Part shown: piece after piece, positions 1 through 8,939 of the stretch
Numbering within the stretch: position 1 is the first letter of the stretch
Layout: each line of letters opens with the position of its first letter
Assembly (NCBI RefSeq): GCF_021184045.1
Contig: NZ_CP073710.1
Coordinates: forward strand, 806,001 to 870,000
Source: Methanococcoides orientis
GTDB taxonomy: Archaea > Halobacteriota > Methanosarcinia > Methanosarcinales > Methanosarcinaceae
DNA length: 64,000 bases
Direction of reading: 5' to 3'
Position numbers and translations under genes: made by a program
The notes under the pieces: generated by a model
What the model saw: only the letters and a program-made list of their open reading frames with translations
The model's database searches: none
What the model was told of the DNA's origin: nothing

Positions 1-174
1 GAACTATTGAACAGCATCCCTATGAAACAGATCGAAGCTATTTTTTCACCCACGGAGATCACGGCACTTTTTGCGCGTGCAAAGGGTGAGAAATGTGTAA
101 GACAATATCTTTACAATGCCAGAAAGAAGTATCAAACTTTTGAAGATGTTTTTGGAGTTAAGCTCACTATTTAA
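1..174 (+). CDS. C-terminal end of an unidentified protein (5' cut by the window)
   Basis: An open frame runs from the first base to a TAA at 172-174, giving the last 57 residues of a protein whose start lies outside the window. The tail is basic and rich in aromatic residues, and ends in a segment reading FEDVFGVKLTI. I see no recognisable motif or membrane segment and do not identify the family. Its base composition is close to normal for the region, whereas the DNA directly after the stop turns extremely AT-rich, so the gene end marks a sharp composition boundary. Coding status is inferred from the uninterrupted frame and sensible amino-acid mix only. Confidence 0.45.
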   Translation, partial: ELLNSIPMKQIEAIFSPTEITALFARAKGEKCVRQYLYNARKKYQTFEDVFGVKLTI

Positions 175-2160
175 AATTTCGGCTTATAGTTGCGCTTTTT
201 GAAAGTAAAAATACATAAATAGTCAATATGTAATAGTATAATATTACAATAATTAATTTAAAAAATATAATTTAAATTTATTATTTAATTATATACTAAA
301 TGACAAATTAAACGTTTGACAGATGTATTTAATTATAAATGTTAAAATCTGACCAAACAAAATAAACATAATTAATTTTTTAGATGAGAAAAAATGATTA
401 AATAATAGATTATTATAATGACTACTAAATTTAAAAATGTTGCCCAATTTTGCCCTATGTTTTTTTAGGCATTTTTAAATTGCAGAGTGTATATGTTACA
501 AACTGAAAAATGCAAAGAACACATAGGCACATTTTTAAAAAATAATTGCGGATATTTTGTTAACTACAAGAAAAAGAGGAAGAAAAGAAGGTCTTTACTA
601 AAATTTAACTCGAAAACATGAGTGATACTTTAGTATTAAATAATGTCTCACTTTTTACTTATGTGATTCAATAGAACAATTAAATATGGGCGAAAAATGC
701 CTATGCTTTGTGAGCAGAATATTAGTTGCAACCTATACCAGTTGTAATCTGAAAAACTATAGAAAAGCATAGTCATTTTTTGAGTAATAATCGACTAAGC
801 TTGAACATATAATTGAAATAATTAGGACAAATTGGATCTGCTTAATGATCATACGTGGCATAACTGAGAAGTCAAAAAGATAGAAACCTTGTATCCTAAA
901 GTATGTATGTATGAATTGCAGTGGCATATCTATTGTGCATTTCTCGATTATTTTTTGCAGAGAATAGGGGGTCTGCAAAATCTTACCACCGTATTCATAT
1001 AGTGTTTGTAATAAACAAGTTCACACAATTGGACGTTTTAGCTCGGTCGGTCGTGCTATTCATATAATATGTATGAATGGAACTCGGGCATTATTTGAAC
1101 AGACTTTTCTGAGTCATTTGTGAACAAAACTCAGAAATTTAAAAAAATAAAATCAAAAACGTAGAATTTTTTTGAAATAATTAGATATGTATTTTAAAAA
1201 ATGTCTGAATTTCTAATTTAATTCCCAACATTGTTATATAATTGCAAAAGTAATGCTATGCGAATTGACTAATATTCGGATTCTCACATGTAGACTAAAT
1301 AGACAATAAACTATTATATAAATATAGGCATATATTTATTAAACCGTAAGTAAACATATATAATAATATAGATTATTTATTACATATAATTTATTATGAG
1401 GTATAACATGCCATTTAATGTATACTTTGTATTAAACAATTCCTTCTAATAAACAGACGTAACATTTAATATATAATAAAATATACATAATAATATAACG
1501 TTTTAAAAAAAATAACTAATTATGGTTATATTATTGATTATGTATAATCTAACATATATATTAACTAGAATTGTAAATATGTATAATATGATATATTATA
1601 AAAAAAGTATATCTTTAAATGTATAAATTGGACTGCAATAATTTATAACATAGTAAATATTATAATAATTGCGCGCTATGTGTATTTAGCATAATTAAAG
1701 TTTAATACTATGGACAATTTAGTGTAAAAACTAATAGATACACATAGCCTTATAAAATTAAAATTATAAATATAATAACTGCTTTCTCACAGGTAATTAT
1801 AAGCAAAACAGCTTGATCCCATAATTAATATGACATTTATAATTTTGTTTATATGGACATAGTTGCCAAATCGAATAATGTGTGCAATTAATATGTTTAA
1901 ATTTTATAAAAATAAATGATAATACATAGTTGCTTTAAAAGTATACTATGAAATAATTATATTTAAAAATAAACTTTATATCATAACTATTATTATATCA
2001 TTATTGTACTTGTTGCAAAATGTAAATTGACTATACAATTAATAATAGACATATTACAATATGTAAAACAAAAATAGATATTTAATAAAATAAATATTAA
2101 AATGGATATTTGTTTATGAATATAACTAAAAAACTGATACTAAACATATATTAAATGGAA
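175..2160. other. Gene-free, extremely AT-rich 2 kb stretch
   Basis: Nearly 2 kb with no convincing reading frame on either strand, dominated by runs of A and T (by eye far above the AT content of flanking genes). It holds several short inverted repeats. One has 11-base arms GCTATGTGTAT at 1675-1685 and ATACACATAGC at 1738-1748. Another has 7-base arms CCTATGT near 454 and ACATAGG near 520. No tRNA, rRNA or CRISPR pattern is visible. It could be a replication origin, an integration hotspot, a long untranslated RNA locus or decayed mobile DNA. Nothing in the sequence decides between these. Confidence 0.6.
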
Positions 2161-2367
2161 GGCCCACGTCCCGAATAATGCTTAAAGAAAGACTCTTTTC
2201 GAACAAGATCCTCGCCTGTCGTGTTATTACCGGATGTATCCTTATTTCTATACATCTTATCAGGAGGTGGTCTCGATCTAGATCGGAATGCTTCTAATAA
2301 GGTATTGCACCTGCATCAGGATTATTACATTGGCTAAGAGTCAAACACAAAAAATGAGAGAAGGACA

Positions 2368-3234
2368 TCAGTCTTCTCGAAGCCATTCATTTACTTTTTC
2401 AGGATTGTTCTCGATCCATTTTGCAGCAGCCTCTTCTGAATGCATGCCATACTCCATAGCAAGCATTACAAACTGTGCATCTTCATGCGACCAGTGGAAC
2501 TTTGTGAGCACACGATGAACTTCTGGCATGTCTTCTTCAAACCCTATACGTGTAAGAGTATCCACATTATCTTCAAGACTAAATACGCCCTCAGGATCAT
2601 CAAGATACTTAAGGTCCCATCGACTGAAGGCCCAGTGAGGAGACCACAACGTAACAACAATAGGTTCCTTAGCACCCATAGCCCTGCTAAGCTTAGCAGT
2701 CATAGCAGCCTGACTCCCTGGAACGAGCCTGTAATCAAGATCATATATCTCAATCGTAGTGATAGTATTACGCATAATACCTGCACTAGGATCGATACCA
2801 ATTATCTCAGAATCGAATACTTCCTTGTTTGCATTGAGCTCTTCGATAGAGTCGATCTCAACATATGCAGGAACCGCAAGCCCCAGTTGACACCCTTCTA
2901 GATTATGCCTTACATTAACGATCTGATCGCCATAATAATTCCAGTAATTCTCATGGGTGACTGGCAACCAGGCAGATGTTGTAAAATCAATATCTCCCTC
3001 AGCAAGACCTTTGTAAAGTGTTCCTGCATCAACTGCTCTGATCTCTACCTCATACCCCTTCATTTCAAGTACCTGTTTTATCACATTGGTACTTGCAATC
3101 TCTCCATCCCAGAGTACATAACCAACTGTTATCTTTTCAGAAACTGTAATGTCTTTATTTTGATCGGCCTGTTCGGCACAACCAGATGCAACAAGTGCCA
3201 GCACTAACATTAAGATCAAAGTAACTGATTTCAT
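2368..3234 (-). CDS. Glycine betaine/choline-type ABC transporter substrate-binding lipoprotein (OpuAC/ProX-like)
   Basis: A 288-residue extracellular solute-binding protein. The chosen ATG at 3234 gives a signal peptide with a lipobox ending in Cys19 (LVASGC), so the protein is probably a lipid-anchored receptor. Aromatic motifs typical of the quaternary-amine family are present: YVLWDG near residue 40, SAWLP followed by ENYWNYYGD near 95, and LWSPHWAF near 205. These supply the Trp/Tyr box that binds the trimethylammonium group. A TTG 60 bases upstream would also be in frame, but it lies inside the TATA box at 3284-3291 and is rejected. No ATPase or permease gene is adjacent, so the receptor is solitary here. 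Likely ligand: glycine betaine, an osmolyte and, in some relatives, a methyl donor. Confidence 0.88.
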   Translation of the reverse strand: MKSVTLILMLVLALVASGCAEQADQNKDITVSEKITVGYVLWDGEIASTNVIKQVLEMKGYEVEIRAVDAGTLYKGLAEGDIDFTTSAWLPVTHENYWNYYGDQIVNVRHNLEGCQLGLAVPAYVEIDSIEELNANKEVFDSEIIGIDPSAGIMRNTITTIEIYDLDYRLVPGSQAAMTAKLSRAMGAKEPIVVTLWSPHWAFSRWDLKYLDDPEGVFSLEDNVDTLTRIGFEEDMPEVHRVLTKFHWSHEDAQFVMLAMEYGMHSEEAAAKWIENNPEKVNEWLRED

Positions 3235-3283
3235 GGTCTCGATTGAAGTAGAAATATTTTTTGAATTCTGCAATTCATTTTTG

Positions 3284-3291
3284 TATATATA
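3284..3291 (-). promoter_or_regulatory. TATA box of the OpuAC-like lipoprotein gene
   Basis: TATATATA on the minus strand, 50 bases upstream of the ATG at 3234. With the usual archaeal spacing of about 25 bases the transcript would start near 3258 and carry a leader of about 24 bases. This fixes the lipoprotein start and excludes the upstream TTG. Confidence 0.6.
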
Positions 3292-3437
3292 CAATGTTCG
3301 TTTCTGCTTTATAAATATGATTAAAAAAATGATAAGATTTTACCCGAGATTCAACAATAAAAATATACTAAGTAGATATATACCAAATAGAGGAGATATC
3401 AAGTAATAGACTATTTGGGGATTATCGGGGGCATTTA

Positions 3438-5552
3438 ATGAATACATATGATGATGACAAAAGAAAGCCGAACAGGCTGGTCCATGAAAAAAGTCCGTAC
3501 CTTTTACAGCACGCATACAATCCAGTGGACTGGTACCCATGGGGGACAGAAGCATTCAAAAAAGCAAAAGATGAGAACAAACCTATATTCCTATCCATAG
3601 GATATTCGACCTGTCACTGGTGCCACGTGATGGAAAGGGAGTCTTTTGAACATCAGGATCTGGCAGACATAATGAACAACAATTTTGTTGCTATAAAAGT
3701 TGACAGGGAAGAAAGACCAGATATTGATGCTGTCTATATGGAAGTATGTCAGGCTATGAATGGAAACGGTGGCTGGCCGCTTACAATAATAATGACGCCT
3801 GAAAAAGTGCCCTTTGTAGCTGCAACGTACATGCCAAAAAAGAGTATTCTAGGGCGCATTGGGCTGATGGAGCTTCTACCACAGATAAATGAGATATGGA
3901 CCAAAGAGTATCACAAGATCGAAGAGCAGACATCTATGATACGTTTCCATTTCTCTGAAAGAACAACTAAGAAGCCTATGGGAAAAGGAACAATTGATGA
4001 TAATGTCCTGTATCTGGCCTTCAAGCATCTTGAGAATACGTTCGATGAAGAAAATGGCGGGTTTGGAAATGCACCTAAGTTCCCATCCCCACACAACCTC
4101 ATGTACCTTCTTCGATACTGGAACCGGAGCGGTGATGAAAGAGCACTGAAAATTGTGGAAAAAACGCTCAGTGCAATGAGATCCGGGGGGATCTATGACC
4201 ATATCGGTTTTGGATTTCACAGGTATTCCACGGATAGCACGTGGCTAGTGCCTCACTTTGAAAAGATGTTATACGACCAGGGAATGCTGGCAATAGCTTA
4301 TTCAGAAGCATACCAGGCAACAGGCAAGCCTGAATTCGCAGAAACGGTTAGAGAGATATTCGAGTATGTTGAAAGATATATGACATCCCCGGAAGGCGGG
4401 TTCTATTGTGCTGAAGATGCCGACAGCGAGGGTGTTGAAGGAAAGTTCTACGGTTGGGACATTGAAGAGATCAAGGAGATCCTTGAAGAAGCTGATGCAG
4501 AGTTGTTCATAGATCATTTCAACGTAGAAAAAAGCGGCAATTTCCTTGATGAAAGCACTCGTCAACGTACCGGGAAGAACATATTACACATTAAAACTGG
4601 TCCTGATGAGACCGCACGTAAACACAACATAACGATCGAAAAATTTCAAAGTGCCATTGAGAAAAGCAGGCAGAAGCTCTTTAAAGTTCGTGAGAAAAGA
4701 GTTCACCCTTCAAAGGATGACAAAATACTCACTGACTGGAACGGACTGATGATAGCTTCACTGGCAATCGCTTCAAGAGCACTTGGAGAACTGAGATATA
4801 CATATATGGCTAAAAGATGTGCAGACCTGATTCTCACCAGCACCTACATGAGAACAGGCAGTCTTTCCCATCTGTGTAGCGAAAGAACAGAAACACCGTC
4901 ATTCCTGGAAGACCATGCATTCCTAATATGGGGACTGATCGAGCTATATGAGACTACTTTTGAAACATCATATCTAAATGCAGCATTGAAGCTCAATGAA
5001 TACCTGCTTGATAATTACTGGGATGAGGATAATGGTGGATTCTACCAGACAGCCAGAACTTCGGAAAGCCTTCTTTTCAGGAAGAAAGAAGTTTATGACG
5101 GCGCGATCCCAAGTGGTAATTCTATTGCTTTTTCTAACCTGATCCGCCTTGGAAGAATGACTGGGAACACCGAACTTGAGAAGAAGGCCTATGAGATCAT
5201 GAAGGCATTTTCCGGAACAATTTCAGCCATACCCATAGGATACACACAGTTCCTGTCGGGTGTAAACTTTATTCTGGGACCCTCAAGTGAAGTTGTGATC
5301 GCAGGTGATCTTAATTCTGAGGATACAAAATTGATGCTATCACAGCTTCATAAGGAGTATCTTCCTAACAAGGTCGTGATGGTCAAACCACCGGGAACCG
5401 AAGGGAATGCGATCACCAGGATCGCGGAGTACACTGAGAATATTGTTATGAAAGATGGAAAAGCAACTGCTTACGTATGCAGAGATCTAAGCTGCAAAGA
5501 ACCAACTACTGATCCGGAAAAGATGATGCAGTTGATTAAAGATAAGAAATAA
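3438..5552 (+). CDS. DUF255/YyaL (SSP411-like) protein: thioredoxin-fold domain plus alpha/alpha barrel
   Basis: 704 residues, full length for the family. The N-terminal half is the DUF255 thioredoxin-like domain: it opens with [18 protein letters not shown], carries Cys59-His-Trp-Cys62-His where thioredoxins have CGPC, and continues with [10 protein letters not shown] and GGWPLT. The C-terminal half is an (alpha/alpha)6-barrel-like region resembling sugar epimerases and glycosidases. Members are widespread, cytoplasmic and of unproven biochemical role; a redox-linked sugar or protein modification is inferred only. The ATG at 3438 begins just upstream of the conserved domain. After the TAA, the same frame continues into the tail of a DUF3179-like gene, a chance or rearrangement junction described separately. 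Confidence 0.9.
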   Translation: MNTYDDDKRKPNRLVHEKSPYLLQHAYNPVDWYPWGTEAFKKAKDENKPIFLSIGYSTCHWCHVMERESFEHQDLADIMNNNFVAIKVDREERPDIDAVYMEVCQAMNGNGGWPLTIIMTPEKVPFVAATYMPKKSILGRIGLMELLPQINEIWTKEYHKIEEQTSMIRFHFSERTTKKPMGKGTIDDNVLYLAFKHLENTFDEENGGFGNAPKFPSPHNLMYLLRYWNRSGDERALKIVEKTLSAMRSGGIYDHIGFGFHRYSTDSTWLVPHFEKMLYDQGMLAIAYSEAYQATGKPEFAETVREIFEYVERYMTSPEGGFYCAEDADSEGVEGKFYGWDIEEIKEILEEADAELFIDHFNVEKSGNFLDESTRQRTGKNILHIKTGPDETARKHNITIEKFQSAIEKSRQKLFKVREKRVHPSKDDKILTDWNGLMIASLAIASRALGELRYTYMAKRCADLILTSTYMRTGSLSHLCSERTETPSFLEDHAFLIWGLIELYETTFETSYLNAALKLNEYLLDNYWDEDNGGFYQTARTSESLLFRKKEVYDGAIPSGNSIAFSNLIRLGRMTGNTELEKKAYEIMKAFSGTISAIPIGYTQFLSGVNFILGPSSEVVIAGDLNSEDTKLMLSQLHKEYLPNKVVMVKPPGTEGNAITRIAEYTENIVMKDGKATAYVCRDLSCKEPTTDPEKMMQLIKDKK

Positions 5553-5609
5553 GCAAAAGATAGAAAGGGACGAAGTGAGAATTGTCACCATAACCAACCG
5601 GATACTAGG

Positions 5610-5798
5610 GAAGAAATAGTCAAAGAAAGGGACTTCTGGTTCGCATGGTATGCATTCCATCCCGAAACCGAGCTGTATCTCCCTGAAGGAGTGGTTCTTG
5701 AGCCTCCGGTGGATGAGCAGGATAGCCCCTTAAGCCCGGCAATTGCACTTCTTTGCGTAGCTATAGCTTTTGCTATTCTAAGAAAGAAGACAAAATAA
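5610..5798 (+). pseudogene. Remnant of a DUF3179-family protein (C-terminal end only)
   Basis: About 60 codons ending in TAA at 5796-5798 encode KERDFWFAWYAFHPETELY, followed by an acidic Pro-rich spacer, a hydrophobic segment (SPAIALLCVAIAFAIL) and a basic tail RKKTK. The FWFAWxAFxPxTxxY block is the characteristic last motif of DUF3179 proteins, and the tail looks like a C-terminal membrane or surface anchor. Everything upstream of that block is missing: the frame runs straight back into the stop codon of the DUF255 gene with no start codon. This is best read as the end of a deleted gene. Whether the fragment is transcribed cannot be judged. Confidence 0.6.
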
Positions 5799-5853
5799 GA
5801 GAACTGAAGAATTAAGCCATAAAAAGAAAGGAGGTCGTGTACAGTTTCGATGA

Positions 5854-6327
5854 TCACTCATCGAGTATCTGGAACACAATCTCAACTACTCCATTTTTGA
5901 ATGTCATTTTTGAGCTTTCAGGATCTACCTTTGGTTCAAGCTCAACATGCTGGGTAAAGAGCTGTTCTTCAGTCTCGAACTGAAGTTCAAGTTCAGAACC
6001 TGATGCGGTGTATGATACATCATCAACATCAACTCCGGTATCAACTGTAACGTACAGTTTATCATCAACCTCAGTGCACTCTACGACTGCATCCTTCTTT
6101 GAAACATAAAAGAAGTTATTATCGCCCAGTTTTATGGTGGAGAAGTGCTGCTCCTCAGAGTTATCAGCTCCATTGTAGACTACGGAAAAACCATAAAATG
6201 CAGGTTTTTCGAATCCTTCTTCAGCCATTTCATCCATGATACGCTCAATAAGGGATCTGACAATTTCTTCCAGTTCCTTCATCGGAAGAGGAACTGAACC
6301 ATCATCGTTGTTTTCTTTTTCGGTCAT
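5854..6327 (-). CDS. Hsp20/alpha-crystallin-like small heat-shock protein
   Basis: 157 residues. After an acidic N-terminal helix (PMKELEEIVRSLIERIMDEM) comes an FYGFSVVYNG segment and a beta-rich region with alternating hydrophobic residues. It ends in a short amphipathic strand (GVVEIVFQILDE) that resembles the C-terminal arm of archaeal Hsp20-like and GvpH-like proteins. Such proteins are ATP-independent holdases in the cytoplasm. The classical A-x-x-x-n-G-v-L motif is weak: the closest match is TFKNGVVEI. The family assignment is therefore moderately secure. The gene faces away from the DUF2115 gene, with a 240-base shared upstream region that contains an 18-base inverted repeat. Confidence 0.65.
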   Translation of the reverse strand: MTEKENNDDGSVPLPMKELEEIVRSLIERIMDEMAEEGFEKPAFYGFSVVYNGADNSEEQHFSTIKLGDNNFFYVSKKDAVVECTEVDDKLYVTVDTGVDVDDVSYTASGSELELQFETEEQLFTQHVELEPKVDPESSKMTFKNGVVEIVFQILDE

Positions 6328-6436
6328 GGTTTGCCTCCAGCAATTGTTTTTTGTTTCAAGGTCGATTCAAACAAGAAAAGAAAAAAGTGTAAGTAATTAA
6401 GTAAATTAGTTAAAGAAAATAAGAGTTACTACCAAC

Positions 6437-6454
6437 GTTCGTGTATATACGAAC
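6437..6454. promoter_or_regulatory. Inverted repeat in the divergent promoter region of the Hsp20-like and DUF2115 genes
   Basis: GTTCGT, then GTATAT, then ACGAAC: perfect 6-base arms around a 6-base centre. It lies about 110 bases upstream of each start and 7 bases from a TATA-like TTATATAAAT near 6460. Position between divergent genes suggests an operator. The regulator is unknown. Confidence 0.4.
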
Positions 6455-6568
6455 TGGCGTTATATAAATGTTTCTGTCAGGTTAAAAGTGACATTAAATG
6501 AAGTTAATAAAATATGACATTACGAATTCTTACAAATTTTTAAATGAAAGAAGGACACAATATCTCTT

Positions 6569-7090
6569 ATGAACACTGCAGATCTTCTTAGCTCGCTTCA
6601 AAAATCTGCACGAAGCGTTCCTATATCCGATATTATGAAAGCAAGGGCCTTCATGGTCAGATCAGCTTCCAGCTTGCCTAAAAAGTACAGGGAAGCATAT
6701 TCAACTGAGCTTTTCAACTATCTATATACAATCTTCACAGAGATCAGTAATTCAAAACAACCTGAAATGAATGAGACCATTGATGCAGAAGAGTATGATG
6801 ATCTTATGAAAAGGCTCGAACAAATGGGTATTTCAGAAGATAAGAATCAGAAGTATTTCAATCAATTAGTGAATCTTACAGCACCCTATCTTGTATTCAT
6901 TGTCAAAAAACCGATCCATCCAATAGGGATGGTCTTTCCGGGAGGAGATCAGGTCCTGGAAAAGGATGGAATATACTATTGCCCTGTGAAAGACAAGCAG
7001 AATAATGTGGAGTGTGCTCTCTGTAAATTCTGTATTTGCAGGGATGCAGAAGAACTGATAAAAGGAGATAAGTGGAAAATGGAGGTTTAA
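6569..7090 (+). CDS. DUF2115 (UPF0305) methanogen-specific protein
   Basis: 173 residues. An all-helical N-terminal part with the conserved RSASSLPKKYREAY and LYTIF stretches is followed by PIHPIGMVFPGG and a Cys-rich C-terminus (CPVKDKQNNVECALCKFCICRD). This arrangement is typical of DUF2115, a family largely restricted to methanogens. The clustered cysteines could bind zinc or an iron-sulfur cluster, which is inference. The biological role is unknown. The gene is monocistronic by appearance: the next gene lies on the other strand, convergent and only 8 bases away. Confidence 0.85.
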   Translation: MNTADLLSSLQKSARSVPISDIMKARAFMVRSASSLPKKYREAYSTELFNYLYTIFTEISNSKQPEMNETIDAEEYDDLMKRLEQMGISEDKNQKYFNQLVNLTAPYLVFIVKKPIHPIGMVFPGGDQVLEKDGIYYCPVKDKQNNVECALCKFCICRDAEELIKGDKWKMEV

Positions 7091-7098
7091 GATGAAGC

Positions 7099-7278
7099 TT
7101 AGATGTTAGCTCCATCCAAAACACGCTTGAAAAATGCAGTAGACATACCATCTTCATCTACTTGACCAACAAACTTGACTAATTCCCAGCCATCAAGACC
7201 CATCTGATTAAGATCTTCTTTTGTCTTACCAACTTCACCCATTCGAACGGACTTAATATCATATTCCCAACATGCCAT
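7099..7278 (-). CDS. DUF4177-like small protein
   Basis: A 59-residue protein, complete from ATG at 7276-7278 to TAA at 7099-7101. It has the hallmark of DUF4177 proteins: an N-terminal strand WEYDIKSV, then LNQMGLDGWELVKFVGQ, then a strand ending in FFKR. The Gly-Trp-Glu-Leu-Val core is diagnostic. Function is unknown; members are small alpha/beta proteins of about 55-70 residues. A promoter-like AT-rich region lies upstream, and the gene converges on the DUF2115 gene. Confidence 0.75.
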   Translation of the reverse strand: MACWEYDIKSVRMGEVGKTKEDLNQMGLDGWELVKFVGQVDEDGMSTAFFKRVLDGANI

Positions 7279-7528
7279 GACTACACCTCTTTTTGAGTTT
7301 TATGTTATAATAATAAATAGCCTATTGATGGTATATAACTGTTTTTAAAAATTATATTTAACATATAGTCAACTAAAATTGATTAAAATGGTTCAATAAA
7401 AACCGAACATATCCGCAATGAACAATTTGGTAATTCAAATCATTAAATATCCATAAAAAGCAGCTTCGAATTCAATTCCTTCATGAGACATGACCCTATA
7501 AATAGTTAGAAACAGAAAATATGTATAG

Positions 7529-8779
7529 ATGGACCAGAATGGCTGTGAACCAAAAAAACCAAGGCTTTTTCCTTTACTGTTAATCAACTTTATCAATACC
7601 CTTGGCTTTGGAATAGTCATCCCATTCCTTGTTTTTCTGGTAGAGAGATTTGGTGGAAATGCCATCGTTTACGGATTCATTGGTGCCATGTATCCAGCAT
7701 TCCAGCTAATAGGAGCTCCCATACTTGGAAGATGGTCTGATATTCATGGAAGAAAGAAGATATTGTTAATATCCCAGGCAGGCACATTGTTATCCTGGAT
7801 CATATTCCTCCTTGCATTTTTCACCCCCGTAAAGAGCCTTGTGAGCGTCAATTCAGCCTTTTTTGGAGCATTTGTTATCACGATACCACTTCTGATACTT
7901 TTCATCGCCAGAAGCTTTGACGGACTTACGGGAGGGAACATAGCCGTAGCAAATGCTTACCTTGCAGACATAACTGAAGAAAAGGACCGCAATAAGAACT
8001 TTGGAAAAATGTCCATTTCTGCAAATCTCGGATTCATAATAGGACCAGCACTTGCAGGCCTGCTTAGCATAACGATCTATGGAGAACTTATTCCGGTACT
8101 TGCTGCTGCCCTCATATCCCTTGCAGGAACTATTGCAATAGTTCTGTATCTGCCTGAATCAAGGCAGTGCACCATAAGTAAAGCAAAGAAGATCAGCTTC
8201 AGGGAAGTGATCGGGCTAAAGAACATACCATATATGTTACTGCTATATTTCCTGATATTCCTCGGATTCAACATATTCTACACAGCATTCCCACTTCATG
8301 CGATCCGCACTCTTCAGTGGTCTGTTGCTGACATGGGAATCTATTTTTCAGTACTCGGCATCCTGATGATCGTAGTTCAGGGACCGATCCTCAGCATGGC
8401 GGTAAAGAGGCATTCAGATGCTTACCTTGCAATAGCAGGAAGCATCATACTTGGCACGAACTTCCTTCTGCTGGTATCCGGAAATATTGCTCTTACATAC
8501 CTTGCAGCCGCTTTCTTTGCACTTGGGAACGGACTTATGTGGCCTTCGATCCTTTCCATAATCTCAAAACTTGCAGGCAAGGAACATCAGGGTGCCGTAC
8601 AGGGTTTTGCCAGTAGCTTTTCAAGCCTTGCCAGCATTGCAGGACTGATCCTTGGAGGATTCCTCTATGAGATACTTGGAGGAGTGTCGTTCATAGTAGC
8701 AGCAGTGATAATTTACACAGTATTCCTGCTGTCTTTCAGGATGCTTTCTTTTGAAAAGGAAGTGCAGGAAGAGGTTTGA
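7529..8779 (+). CDS. Major facilitator superfamily exporter (TetA/multidrug-type)
   Basis: 416 residues with about twelve hydrophobic segments, full length for a drug:H+ antiporter. The loop between segments 2 and 3 carries the MFS motif A, GRWSDIHGRKK. The start of segment 5 has GFIIGPALAGLL, resembling antiporter motif C. The likely role is proton-driven efflux of small hydrophobic compounds from the cytoplasm. The ATG at 7529 has no ribosome-binding site but sits close behind an AT-rich promoter, so a very short or absent leader is plausible. The substrate cannot be predicted. It converges on acs, with a hairpin between them. Confidence 0.88.
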   Translation: MDQNGCEPKKPRLFPLLLINFINTLGFGIVIPFLVFLVERFGGNAIVYGFIGAMYPAFQLIGAPILGRWSDIHGRKKILLISQAGTLLSWIIFLLAFFTPVKSLVSVNSAFFGAFVITIPLLILFIARSFDGLTGGNIAVANAYLADITEEKDRNKNFGKMSISANLGFIIGPALAGLLSITIYGELIPVLAAALISLAGTIAIVLYLPESRQCTISKAKKISFREVIGLKNIPYMLLLYFLIFLGFNIFYTAFPLHAIRTLQWSVADMGIYFSVLGILMIVVQGPILSMAVKRHSDAYLAIAGSIILGTNFLLLVSGNIALTYLAAAFFALGNGLMWPSILSIISKLAGKEHQGAVQGFASSFSSLASIAGLILGGFLYEILGGVSFIVAAVIIYTVFLLSFRMLSFEKEVQEEV

Positions 8780-8882
8780 GAGAAAATAGGACATATTTCG
8801 GATAATTGCAGGATGCCAGGATCCAGAGAACGTTTAGTCTAATGCTCATGTGAAAGAAATTGGAAGGATCGCATGTTAAAAT

Positions 8883-8909
8883 GAGGTGGTGAGCGTAGCT
8901 CATCACCTC
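8883..8909. terminator. Hairpin between the convergent MFS and acs genes
   Basis: GAGGTGGTGAGC, loop GTA, GCTCATCACCTC: a 12-base stem with one G-T mismatch, 104 bases after the MFS stop and 31 bases after the acs stop. There is no U-tract, so it is a likely bidirectional structure rather than a classic terminator. Confidence 0.45.
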
Positions 8910-8939
8910 GTTCCGCGCTCCAGAAGCGATATCTGGAAC

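Noticed and set aside
2160-2290. Short protein-like stretch after the AT-rich region (MEGPRPE, then a stop, then LDRNASNKVLHLHQDYYIG)
   Set aside because: Broken by a stop after seven codons and not matched to any family; too little to call a pseudogene.
2288-2518. Plus-strand frame of 76 codons upstream of and overlapping the OpuAC-like gene
   Set aside because: It lies opposite the real binding-protein gene and shows no domain or ribosome-binding site; its first part has normal composition but contains nothing recognisable.
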